A stretch of DNA of 36,267 nucleotides from an uncultured Verrucomicrobiota bacterium (GTDB taxonomy: Bacteria; Verrucomicrobiota; Kiritimatiellia; Kiritimatiellales; Tichowtungiaceae): positions 1 through 36,267 of the forward strand of contig CAIKGD010000069.1 of assembly GCA_903826865.1 (NCBI GenBank), given 5' to 3'. The translations under genes and the position numbers were made by a program. Shown in pieces: positions 19,241 through 26,615 of this stretch (position 1 is its first letter; every line of letters starts with the position of its first letter). The notes under the pieces were generated by a model. It worked only from the letters and a program-made list of their open reading frames with translations. It was not told the DNA's origin and searched no databases.

Positions 19241-19677
19241 TTTTTCAGCATAGACCGGACAGCTTCGCGCACACACTCCGGATCAAGCCGGGTATTGCGG
19301 CACGGACCGTTGGTTTGAATATTCAGCACGGCCAGAACCGGCTTGGGGAAAACAGCACAAATCCCTTGAAAAAGCTCCTTCTCGCAGGCTACGGCCACTA
19401 CCGCTTTGACCTGCCGGTTCGCGACAAAGGCCAGTGCTTCGCGCCCGCCCGCCGCCAGACTGCACCGAATACCGAATTCGTCACGGATCGTCAACAGATC
19501 GGCCACATTGCAATTTCCGCATACTTTGCAGTCGTTCAGTGTTTCGCCAAGTGTTTGGGCACACCCGGTTTTCTGCAGGCAGCGAGGAACCAGCAACAGC
19601 AGATGTTCCGGTCTAACCCGTACGCGGCGGATACGGATAAACAGGTTATTCAAGCTGACAAATAAACGGCCGAACAT
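19216..19677 (-). CDS. DUF116-family cysteine-rich protein
   Basis: 153 aa. It matches the DUF116 pattern: C-L-Q-x-x-x-C, then D-C-K-V-C-G-N-C-N, A-G-G-R-E-A, V-A-V-A-C-E-K-E-L and L-N-x-Q-T-N-G-P-C-R-N-T-R. Six or seven conserved cysteines suggest an iron-sulfur or metal site; no biochemical role is established. The N-terminal ~25 residues are hydrophobic/basic, as in homologues that carry a membrane anchor. The ATG at 19677 is 10 nt after AAAGGAG; a TTG two codons earlier (19683) is 4 nt after it and is a fair alternative. It is convergent with, and overlaps, the aldehyde dehydrogenase gene, and divergent from the second CrtI-type gene. Confidence 0.82.
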   Translation of the reverse strand: MFGRLFVSLNNLFIRIRRVRVRPEHLLLLVPRCLQKTGCAQTLGETLNDCKVCGNCNVADLLTIRDEFGIRCSLAAGGREALAFVANRQVKAVVAVACEKELFQGICAVFPKPVLAVLNIQTNGPCRNTRLDPECVREAVRSMLKNQAPAKKR

Positions 19678-19789
19678 GAGCAAGAAGCTCCTTTTGATAG
19701 AAACATCCTATCGTCAGCCGGTTTAAAAAGAGACTTTTTTTTCTATGAAAAGAGCCTTATGGTCGGTTCGCGCAACCGAAAGAACAGCT

Positions 19790-21313
19790 ATGAAAAAATT
19801 TTCTGGTGACAAACACATTCTTATTACAGGTGCCGGACCGGGGGGTCTTACGGCCGCGATGATTCTGGCCCGGCGCGGATTCCGGGTTTCGGTCTATGAG
19901 GCCAAAGATCAAGTCGGCGGCCGCAATGGCGCTTTCCGGCTCGGCTCTTACACATTCGATATCGGCCCCACCTTTCTGATGCTCAGATCCATTCTTGACG
20001 AAGTATTCGAAGAAGCCGGCACGCACACCGACGACCTCATGGATATGCGACGTCTTGAGCCGATGTACCGGCTGCAGTTTAAAGATCGTTTTATCGAACC
20101 CGCCACGAATCACGGACGGATGGAGGCTGAGATCGCCCGCTGTTTCCCGGGACAGGAAACCCGCTACGCCCGTTTTTTTGAACGGGAGAAACAGCGGTTT
20201 GACGCGCTCTACCCCTGCCTGCAAAAGTCCTACCACAGTCTGAGCGCATTCCTCTCGCTCCGCCTGATGAAAGCCGTGCCGCATCTGGCGCTCGGCCGAA
20301 GCCTGTATGACGTGATGTATAAAAATTTCCGCGAACAGGAGCTGGCTCTATCTTTCACCTTTCAGGCCAAGTATCTCGGTATGTCGCCGTGGGAATGCCC
20401 CGGCCTGTTTGCCATCATTCCTTACATTGAGCACGCTTTCGGCATTTACCACCCTATCGGCGGCCTCAGCCGGATTTCTGAATGCATGGCCGAAACCGCC
20501 CGCATCAACGGTGCCGCAATTCACCTCGGCGCGCCGGTCAAACAAATCATCGTCCGCAACGGAAAGGCCCGTGGCGTTGAGCTCAAAAGCGGCGAGAAAA
20601 TCGAAGCGGACGAGGTGATCATCAATGCCGACTTTTCCTATGCAGCCGAAACCCTTTTTGCGCCCGGTGTGCTGAAAAAGTACTCGCCGGAAAAGCTGAA
20701 GAAAAAAAAGTTCTCCTGCTCCACCTTCATGATCTATCTCGGACTGGATAAACAGTACGCCCTGCCCCACCACACCATTCTATTTGCCAAAGACTACCGT
20801 AAAAATGTGGATGACATCTTTCATTTGCGCGAGCCCGGCAACGATCTCTCCGTTTACATCCGCAACGCCAGCGTCACCGACCCGACGCTCGCTCCCGAAG
20901 GTCACTCTGCCGTCTACGTACTGGTGCCCATGCCCAACCTGCGCAGCGGCACCGACTGGAAAGAAAAACGGGCGGCATTTCGTGAGATCATTCTGGGTAT
21001 CATGGAAACGCGCGGCGGCATGTCCGGCCTGCGCAGCCATATCATGCAGGAAAAAGTCATGACCCCGGCGGACTGGCGCGAAGATCTCAATGTCTATGCC
21101 GGAGCCACCTTCAATCTGGCGCACAGCCTCGACCAGATGATTCACCTGCGCCCTCGCAATAAATTCGAAGAGGTGGATCACTGCTATCTGGCTGGAGGAG
21201 GAACACATCCGGGCAGCGGACTGCCAACCATTTATGAGTCGGGCCGCATTGCCGCCAATCTAATCTCGCGCAAATACAAAGTTCCCTTCGTATCCGCCAA
21301 CCACTTTGCGTGA
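19790..21313 (+). CDS. Carotenoid desaturase/oxygenase, CrtI/CrtN/CrtP superfamily (copy 2)
   Basis: 507 aa from the ATG at 19790; an upstream in-frame ATG at 19745 adds 15 residues and has no ribosome-binding site. The FAD motif I-T-G-A-G-P-G-G-L-T-A-A lies at 12-23, followed by Y-E-A-K-D-Q-V-G-G-R and the conserved F-D-I-G-P-T-F. Y-H-P-I-G-G-L-S-R-I marks the substrate domain and A-G-G-G-T-H-P-G-S-G-L-P the C-terminal signature. It is only distantly similar to copy 1 (different spacing and substrate-region sequence), so the two probably do successive steps. A bidirectional terminator follows. No phytoene/diapophytoene synthase, HpnCDE set, glycosyltransferase or acyltransferase is visible in the window, so the pathway is incomplete here. 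Confidence 0.9.
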   Translation: MKKFSGDKHILITGAGPGGLTAAMILARRGFRVSVYEAKDQVGGRNGAFRLGSYTFDIGPTFLMLRSILDEVFEEAGTHTDDLMDMRRLEPMYRLQFKDRFIEPATNHGRMEAEIARCFPGQETRYARFFEREKQRFDALYPCLQKSYHSLSAFLSLRLMKAVPHLALGRSLYDVMYKNFREQELALSFTFQAKYLGMSPWECPGLFAIIPYIEHAFGIYHPIGGLSRISECMAETARINGAAIHLGAPVKQIIVRNGKARGVELKSGEKIEADEVIINADFSYAAETLFAPGVLKKYSPEKLKKKKFSCSTFMIYLGLDKQYALPHHTILFAKDYRKNVDDIFHLREPGNDLSVYIRNASVTDPTLAPEGHSAVYVLVPMPNLRSGTDWKEKRAAFREIILGIMETRGGMSGLRSHIMQEKVMTPADWREDLNVYAGATFNLAHSLDQMIHLRPRNKFEEVDHCYLAGGGTHPGSGLPTIYESGRIAANLISRKYKVPFVSANHFA

Positions 21314-21318
21314 ACGGA

Positions 21319-21347
21319 AAAGGCGCCCCGGAATCCGGAGCGCCTTT
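21319..21347. terminator. Bidirectional intrinsic terminator
   Basis: Arms AAAGGCGC (21319-21326) and GCGCCTTT (21340-21347), then a C-A mismatch and a 4-bp inner stem around loop 21332-21334. It serves the + strand CrtI-type gene and the convergent rubredoxin-like gene. The internal core (CCCCGG, loop, CCGGAG) matches that of the gap terminator at 1642-1672. Confidence 0.75.
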
Positions 21348-21366
21348 AACGCCGAAGGCTCCCCTC

Positions 21367-21702
21367 TCAACCCCATTTGCCTTTTTTCATATGACCCTGC
21401 ATTTCTGTCAGGGAAAGTTTCATCATCTGCCATGCCAGTGCGCGGGATTTTGTGAAAACGTCCACGCAACCGGGATCGAGCTCGTCTTTGATTCCCGCAT
21501 TGCAGGCTGATTCAACCTGACGAGCCAGATCAATGACGTGCGCATGCAGAGTGTTGGTGTGGCGCGAACGCTCCACCAGTTTGGCGGCGGCTTCGTCAAG
21601 CTGCTTGAACTGCTCTTTCGGTGCTCCGCATTTTGGACACTTGCAGGGCGCTTCATCACCGTCGTGAATATATCCACAGACTTCACATTTCCATTTTTTC
21701 AT
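21367..21702 (-). CDS. Small rubredoxin-like domain protein
   Basis: 111 aa. The N-terminal ~35 residues are a rubrerythrin-type rubredoxin knuckle: W-K-C-E-V-C-G-Y (Cys6, Cys9) and C-K-C-P-K-C-G-A (Cys22, Cys25), a CxxC-x12-CxxC iron site. The remaining ~75 residues are two amphipathic helices with several His and no di-iron E-x-x-H pair, so it is not a full rubrerythrin. The ATG at 21702 has AGGAGA 7 nt upstream; the 6-codon longer frame overlaps that site. It may act in electron transfer or oxidative-stress defence. It stands alone between terminators. Confidence 0.82.
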   Translation of the reverse strand: MKKWKCEVCGYIHDGDEAPCKCPKCGAPKEQFKQLDEAAAKLVERSRHTNTLHAHVIDLARQVESACNAGIKDELDPGCVDVFTKSRALAWQMMKLSLTEMQGHMKKGKWG

Positions 21703-21740
21703 TGGCATCTCCTCTCTCAAATTTTCAAACCCTATTTTTC

Positions 21741-21770
21741 TTTACTGGGGTTTTACTCGCTCCAAGTCAA
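21741..21770 (-). promoter_or_regulatory. Candidate promoter of the rubredoxin-like gene
   Basis: On the - strand TTGACT (21765-21770) and AGTAAA (21741-21746) are spaced by 18 nt, about 40 nt before the ATG. The -35 match is good and the -10 poor. Confidence 0.35.
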
Positions 21771-22010
21771 GCCCGACTTGCTGTATAGGCTGCTGAACTT
21801 TACGCTTCGAAAACGATGACGCTCAAAATGCTGCTCCGGGAAGAGAGAATAATCTCTAATAAAAATACTTTATATGCCTGTTTGCCGGCTTCTCGCAGTT
21901 ATCAAAGCATTGCCCAACGGAGCCGGAGGTCTGTTCAACAAACAGGCCGCAAACCTGAACATTTCATTAAAACGGCTCAGCCCGTCTGTCGCTGTTTGCA
22001 GGATTCCTGC
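21771..22010 (+). other. 240-bp spacer with a possible 53-aa Cys-containing frame (21874-22035)
   Basis: This AT-richer stretch has no recognised RNA. An ATG at 21874 opens 53 codons ending at TAA 22033-22035 with residues such as V-I-K-A-L-P-N-G-A-G-G-L-F-N-K-Q and three Cys, but no ribosome-binding site precedes it and the frame runs across the promoter of the next gene. A 13-bp palindrome GCAGGATTCCTGC (21998-22010) abuts the -35 box of that promoter and could be an operator. Confidence 0.25.
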
Positions 22011-22038
22011 TTGTAAAAAAGGCTTGAGCCACTAAAAT
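22011..22038 (+). promoter_or_regulatory. Promoter of the GT-C-like membrane protein gene
   Basis: TTGTAA (22011-22016) and TAAAAT (22033-22038) are spaced by 16 nt, about 36 nt upstream of the ATG at 22074. The -10 box matches five of six consensus positions. Confidence 0.5.
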
Positions 22039-22073
22039 CCCGCCCATTGTTTCAAACAGGGAGTTCTTGCTTT

Positions 22074-24098
22074 ATGAGTAACAAAAAATCGCTTGGCCTT
22101 GTTCTGGTTGTTCTCGGCTTCATTCTTCTCGCCCTCACCGGAATACGCACTATCAGCAGTCCCGATATCTTCACGCATATTGCGCTGGGACAGGCCGGCA
22201 GCGTTAAAGCCGATATGCTCACCTACACCATGACCGGCAAACAGTGGATCAATATGAATCCGCTTTACAACAGTCTGGTCTATTTCCTCTGGTCGCTGGG
22301 CGGCGCTAAATTTGGTGCAGGACTCGTCACAATAATCCATGTTCTCGTTGTTTTAACTGCCTTCCTGCTAATGTCCCGCTTCAGCAGAGAATGGGGTGGC
22401 CCGCTGAGCCGGGGACTGGCGTTGCTGCTCTGCGCACGGTTGATGCTCCCCGTATTCAATCCCGGCCCTGATGCTTTCTTTATGCTTTTCACTGCACTGT
22501 TTCTAACACTGCTTTATCGCGTAAAAAATTTCAATCTGCTGGCCGCTCTTCTGCTGGTTCTGCAGATCCTCTGGACCAATATACATCCGTCGTTCCTTTT
22601 TGGTCCGGCTCTTATTTTATTTTTCGCATTTGAAAACTGGCTGGAAATCCGGGCCGCCTCTCGAACCGCCATGGTGACTCCGCTGACGGCCAAACTCTTC
22701 GGTCTCACAGTTGTCGCGCTGCTGGTTACACTGATCAACCCGAACCTGATCAACCTGCACCGTCATATTTTCGCCAACTGGATTCTGCTGACCGGAACGG
22801 AAAATCTGGAATGGATTTCGCTCTTCAGCAGCCTCTTCCCGCAGGGGTTCATCAAAAGTCTGACCGTCTTTGCGCTGATCCTCGGTGCCGGCGGATTGAT
22901 CACTCTGCAGAAACGACTCCCGGCTATGATCACTACGATAGCACTGGTCGGTGCGTTTCTGACCGTACGCTCAGTCGGCTCACTGCACCTGTTTGCCTTC
23001 CTCGCTTTCCCCTTCATGGTACTGAGTTTTAACGCCGTCAGTGAATATCTCGTCCGCACATTGACCGCCGCTTTCAAAACCAGTGAAGATCTGCTTCACG
23101 ATCTGCTTTCGCTGGTTGCGCTGGTTCTGATAATCGTTTCGATGGGATCGTTGATCACCAATCACGCCTACACTAACATCGGCAGCGCTTCGCGCTTCGG
23201 GCTGGGTGTCGAAGAAGGCGTTTTCCCGGTTGCCGCTGCGGGCATTCTGTCACGCGCCGATTTCCCTAAAAAAATCATTAACATCGCACATGACGGCGGC
23301 TATATTGCTCTGCAGAATCCGGATCGTAAAATTTTCTGCGACACCCGCACGTCGTTCTACGGAGTCGAATTCTACAAAACGCTTAATAATGCACTGCTCG
23401 GCCAGCAGGCCGCTTGGAATTCCATCCGGTCAGACCTGAATCCGCACGCCGTCGTCCTCAACGGATGCTGGCCGGATGCCGGCGCATTGGCCAGCCGGCT
23501 GATTGCTTCCGCCGCCTGGAAACTGGTCTATTTTGACGGTGCAACTGTCATTCTGGTGGCTGACCGGCCAGAATACGCGACACTTATCAAAGACCCGGCT
23601 ATTCAGAAATACGGTGTGAAAGTTCTGGAAGAAGATCAGCGCGAATATCTCAAAAAGAGCAGCCGTTTTGTCAAGGCCGGTAATCCATCACGGTTGATCG
23701 GTGCCGGTGGTATTTATCTGGCGCTCTACCGCGCACAAGAGGCGGAAGAGATTTACACCGCGCTCGTTAGAAACAGCCCGAACATGGCCGGAGCCTTCCT
23801 CAATCTCGGACAAAGCCTTATTCTCCAGAAACAGTTTTCCAAGGGACTCGAATACATGGAGAAGGCCGCAAAGATAACTCCGCAAAACGGGCGGGTCTGG
23901 ATGGGTCTCTTTCAGGCCTATCGTCTGAAAGGCGACGAAGCCAAAGCGCGTGCCGCCGCTGATCAGCTCAACAAGTTCTTCCGGGCTGAAAAAGCGACGG
24001 TTGAGCAGCAGGAAGCCAAAACGCAAAAAAAAGCGGCAACTGCCATACCGGCACAGAAATCCGCATTGGATGTGCAGATGCCGGCCGAGCTGAAATAA
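22074..24098 (+). CDS. Large polytopic membrane protein with C-terminal TPR region (GT-C-like)
   Basis: 674 aa. It starts with a membrane helix (L-G-L-V-L-V-V-L-G-F-I-L-L-A-L) and an extracytoplasmic S-S-P-D-I-F-T-H loop, the position where GT-C glycosyltransferases carry a catalytic Asp. About ten further hydrophobic segments run to residue ~350. A ~200-residue soluble domain follows (H-D-G-G-Y-I-A-L-Q near 405; D-T-R near 420). Two or more TPR units occupy ~545-635 (A-F-L-N-L-G-Q-S-L-I-L-Q-K-Q), and the tail is Lys/Ala-rich. This order is seen in uncharacterised PVC membrane proteins related to the O-mannosyltransferase/ArnT shape. Lipid-linked sugar transfer is a guess. The ATG at 22074 is preceded by AGGGAG 11 nt upstream; a start 9 codons earlier is less likely. 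Confidence 0.7.
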   Translation: MSNKKSLGLVLVVLGFILLALTGIRTISSPDIFTHIALGQAGSVKADMLTYTMTGKQWINMNPLYNSLVYFLWSLGGAKFGAGLVTIIHVLVVLTAFLLMSRFSREWGGPLSRGLALLLCARLMLPVFNPGPDAFFMLFTALFLTLLYRVKNFNLLAALLLVLQILWTNIHPSFLFGPALILFFAFENWLEIRAASRTAMVTPLTAKLFGLTVVALLVTLINPNLINLHRHIFANWILLTGTENLEWISLFSSLFPQGFIKSLTVFALILGAGGLITLQKRLPAMITTIALVGAFLTVRSVGSLHLFAFLAFPFMVLSFNAVSEYLVRTLTAAFKTSEDLLHDLLSLVALVLIIVSMGSLITNHAYTNIGSASRFGLGVEEGVFPVAAAGILSRADFPKKIINIAHDGGYIALQNPDRKIFCDTRTSFYGVEFYKTLNNALLGQQAAWNSIRSDLNPHAVVLNGCWPDAGALASRLIASAAWKLVYFDGATVILVADRPEYATLIKDPAIQKYGVKVLEEDQREYLKKSSRFVKAGNPSRLIGAGGIYLALYRAQEAEEIYTALVRNSPNMAGAFLNLGQSLILQKQFSKGLEYMEKAAKITPQNGRVWMGLFQAYRLKGDEAKARAAADQLNKFFRAEKATVEQQEAKTQKKAATAIPAQKSALDVQMPAELK

Positions 24099-24146
24099 TT
24101 TTAATATCCGGCTTAAAAACTTCCACTCATTCGACAGGGACGTTTC

Positions 24147-25319
24147 TCACCGGGTTACGGTCAGCGCCTTCCCTTTCACCGTCGGCCGGTGGTTTTCAAA
24201 AAGGTGGGAATAGGCAAACAGCGCATAGCCGCAGCAGCCTGCCTTGCGTACCGCAGCGATCTGGCGGCGGATTTCAGACGTACTGGCCTTGCAATCGATC
24301 CCAACCACCAGTTGTGAGGAGACCGCGCTGCGGCCCAGCGACTTGCGCATTTTATTGAGCCGCTCGTCAAAAAGCTGCGGATTGTAGTTCATCGGCACCA
24401 GCCAGTCGACCATCTGCTCTTTGGCCCAGCGGCGGCTGTCCTGAAACGCCAGATCATATCCCTTGTCAAAATCAGCCAGTACGCTGGATGATACAACGCA
24501 TTGCGGCCCGCGCCGTTCCTTGAAGGTCTGGCGCAATCCGGCAACAACCTGCGAAACCGCATCGCGCCGGTATGCACCCCAATTGCCGCTGTAACGCTGC
24601 CGGACCTGCTCTGTAGAAAACCGGTCATAGGAAAAGTCCGATCGCTTTTTAATCTCCTCCGGTGAAGCTTTTGGATAAATTTGAGACGCCACGTCTTTAT
24701 AGTCGTAAGGAAAACGGATGTAGTCGAGGTGCAGCCCCGCAATATCGTAACACGCCAGTTCGGCAGCCAGCTGCGTCAGGTGCCGACGGACTTCCGGCAA
24801 CGCCGGATTCAAAAAAGAATACCAGCCGCTGGTCGGGCGCATACGCTGACCGAGCGAATCGACCATGAACCATTCTGGATGTGCCGTCCAGTTTTGCCCC
24901 GCTGAGCGCGGAGGCGCTGAGAGCCCCCGCCAGCCGGGCAGTACATTCATGTAGGCATGCAGACGAATGCCCCGCTTTTTGGCACTGTCAGCAGCTGTTC
25001 GGAGAGGATCCCATCCCGGATTCCGTCCGGTGGTAGAGGCGTTTTCGCTCGTAAGCTCAAAGGCCCACGGCTCTGTTCGGCTTGGAAAAAAAACGGTGCC
25101 ATTGCCGCGAATCTGGAAAAAGATGTCCGTAAATCCCGCACGGGTGCAGTTGGCGATAATCGCCTCCACGTCAGCCGGTTTCTGGTAGTCAAACCGGGTC
25201 ACCCAGATTGCGCGCACCTCCGGCTGATGCGCTGTTTTGGCTCCGGTAAAAAGCATGGAAATCAGCAACAATAGAAGAACTGGAATGACCGATGGAGTTT
25301 TTTTCATATGGCGAAGCAT
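24147..25319 (-). CDS. Secreted GHL10-family glycosidase-like protein
   Basis: 390 aa with a signal peptide (M-L-R-H-M-K-K-T, then V-I-P-V-L-L-L-L-L-I-S-M-L-F). The mature protein is a TIM-barrel of the GHL10/DUF187 type: V-R-A-I-W-V-T-R-F-D-Y, D-I-F-F-Q-I-R-G-N-G, W-D-P-L-R-T, H-A-Y-M-N-V-L-P, L-H-L-D-Y-I-R-F-P and D-W-L-V-P-M-N-Y. These hydrolases act outside the cytoplasm on glycans including denuded peptidoglycan; activity of this member is unproven. The start was set by GGAGA 8 nt upstream of the ATG at 25319; the ribosome-binding site is part of a TTCCA/TGGAA palindrome that belongs to the divergent promoter region shared with tolQ. Confidence 0.85.
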   Translation of the reverse strand: MLRHMKKTPSVIPVLLLLLISMLFTGAKTAHQPEVRAIWVTRFDYQKPADVEAIIANCTRAGFTDIFFQIRGNGTVFFPSRTEPWAFELTSENASTTGRNPGWDPLRTAADSAKKRGIRLHAYMNVLPGWRGLSAPPRSAGQNWTAHPEWFMVDSLGQRMRPTSGWYSFLNPALPEVRRHLTQLAAELACYDIAGLHLDYIRFPYDYKDVASQIYPKASPEEIKKRSDFSYDRFSTEQVRQRYSGNWGAYRRDAVSQVVAGLRQTFKERRGPQCVVSSSVLADFDKGYDLAFQDSRRWAKEQMVDWLVPMNYNPQLFDERLNKMRKSLGRSAVSSQLVVGIDCKASTSEIRRQIAAVRKAGCCGYALFAYSHLFENHRPTVKGKALTVTR

Positions 25320-25327
25320 AATTGATT

Positions 25328-25405
25328 TCTCCAATCTTTGGAAAAAAAACTGTACTGTTTTTCCAAACACTGGAGAATACGGGACGCCTTTCCCAAACAT
25401 TTGAA
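25328..25405. repeat. Three helically phased TTCCA-N5-TGGAA palindromes between the GHL10 gene and tolQ
   Basis: Copies: CTCCA-ATCTT-TGGAA (25329-25343), TTCCA-AACAC-TGGAG (25361-25375) and TCCCA-AACAT-TTGAA (25391-25405). Each has at most two deviations from TTCCA-N5-TGGAA. Centres at 25336, 25368 and 25398 are 32 and 30 bp apart, close to three helical turns. Read in one orientation the central five bases favour AACAC/AAGAT, so sites have polarity. They fill the whole divergent control region. Confidence 0.75.
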
Positions 25406-25422
25406 CCCGGAGATGACACATT

Positions 25423-26172
25423 ATGAATATACTGTTTTCACCCCTGATGCTGGCCAGTATCGGTCTGGCATTCCGTCAAAGCGAGCTGAACGGAAAAGTG
25501 ATTGTGCTTATACTGGTTTTTATTTCAGTAGGTGCCTGGACGGTGATGCTGACCAAATTCTCCCAGTTGCATGCCGCCCGGCAGGCAAGCAACCGTTTCT
25601 TGAAAGTTTTCCGCGAACAGGCCCGCGCGACCAATCTGTTTGTTAAAAAACAGCACATGCCGGAAACCCCGCTCGACGCAATCTATGGTGCAGGATGCAA
25701 AGCGCTGATCGAGCAACTTATCCTGATCGGCGTTGACCGCGACGAAATTCTTATGGGTAACGTCTACCCGCAGGGACAAAGACGGCTTGATACACATCAG
25801 ATGGATGTCATACGCGATGCGGCAGATTGCGCGCTGGCCGATAAGGCCCTTGAACTGGAAAGCCTTATGGGTCTGCTGGGAACCGCTGTCAGTGTCGGCC
25901 CGTTCCTCGGCCTGCTGGGAACCGTGTGGGGCGTAATGGGAACGTTCAGCGGAATGGCAACGGCCGGATCCGCCACGCTTTCTGCCGTGGCTCCCGGTAT
26001 TTCGGGCGCGCTGCTGTGTACCGTGGCCGGACTGCTGGTGGCGCTGCCCGCCACAATCGGATACAGTCTGCTGGCAACCCGCATCCGCTATCTCTCGGTG
26101 CAGATGGATAATTTTTCACAGGAGTTCACCGGACGTATTCAGCAGGAATTCATGCTGAATTACTCTAAATAA
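25423..26172 (+). CDS. tolQ: TolQ/ExbB/MotA-family proton-channel subunit
   Basis: 249 aa inner-membrane protein of the Tol-Pal energising complex. Three membrane segments: ~25-43, ~150-175 (L-L-G-T-A-V-S-V-G-P-F-L-G-L-L-G-T-V-W-G-V) and ~190-217 (A-P-G-I-S-G-A-L-L-C-T-V-A-G-L), with a cytoplasmic loop of ~100 residues between the first two, as in TolQ. G-P-F-L-G-L-L-G-T-V-W-G-V-M is the family signature. First gene of tolQ-tolR-tolA-x-tolB-pal. Only 11 nt separate it from tolR. Preceded by the phased palindrome cluster. Confidence 0.9.
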   Translation: MNILFSPLMLASIGLAFRQSELNGKVIVLILVFISVGAWTVMLTKFSQLHAARQASNRFLKVFREQARATNLFVKKQHMPETPLDAIYGAGCKALIEQLILIGVDRDEILMGNVYPQGQRRLDTHQMDVIRDAADCALADKALELESLMGLLGTAVSVGPFLGLLGTVWGVMGTFSGMATAGSATLSAVAPGISGALLCTVAGLLVALPATIGYSLLATRIRYLSVQMDNFSQEFTGRIQQEFMLNYSK

Positions 26173-26183
26173 AGGAGCCGCGC

Positions 26184-26600
26184 GTGAGAAGGAGAAGAAG
26201 AAAAACCAGTCTGATCGCGCTCAGGGAAAGCAATGAAATCAATATCACTTCCCTGATGGATATTATCGTTCTCCTGCTGTTCGCTTTCATCATTACGATG
26301 CCCATTATCGAACAGAGCCTCCCCGTCAACCTGCCGAAAGGAAGGGCCGGAGCGATGGATTTAACGCAGAAACACCATACTATCGAACTGTCCATAAAAA
26401 ACGGATTGTCTCTGGATGGTGCGGCAATTTCTGTGCAACGGCTGGAAGAAAAAATGAAAATAATCGGCGCGAGTAATCCGGAAATGCCGGTCTATGTGCG
26501 CGCCGATGAAAAGCTGGACTATGGCAAGGTGGTGGAAGTTATACAGGTTTTAAAAACTGCCAAGATCAAGACTATGGGATTGGTGACACAGGCCGAATAA
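26184..26600 (+). CDS. tolR: TolR/ExbD-family protein
   Basis: 138 aa. A very basic cytoplasmic tip (six Arg in the first seven residues) is followed by one membrane helix containing the proton-path Asp26 in T-S-L-M-D-I-I-V-L-L-L-F. The periplasmic domain includes P-V-Y-V-R-A-D-E-K-L-D-Y-G, matching the ExbD/TolR fold. GTG start with AAAGGAG 6 nt upstream. It works with TolQ as the proton-driven motor. Confidence 0.92.
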   Translation: MRRRRRKTSLIALRESNEINITSLMDIIVLLLFAFIITMPIIEQSLPVNLPKGRAGAMDLTQKHHTIELSIKNGLSLDGAAISVQRLEEKMKIIGASNPEMPVYVRADEKLDYGKVVEVIQVLKTAKIKTMGLVTQAE

Positions 26601-26615
26601 GCGCTGTATAAGAAC

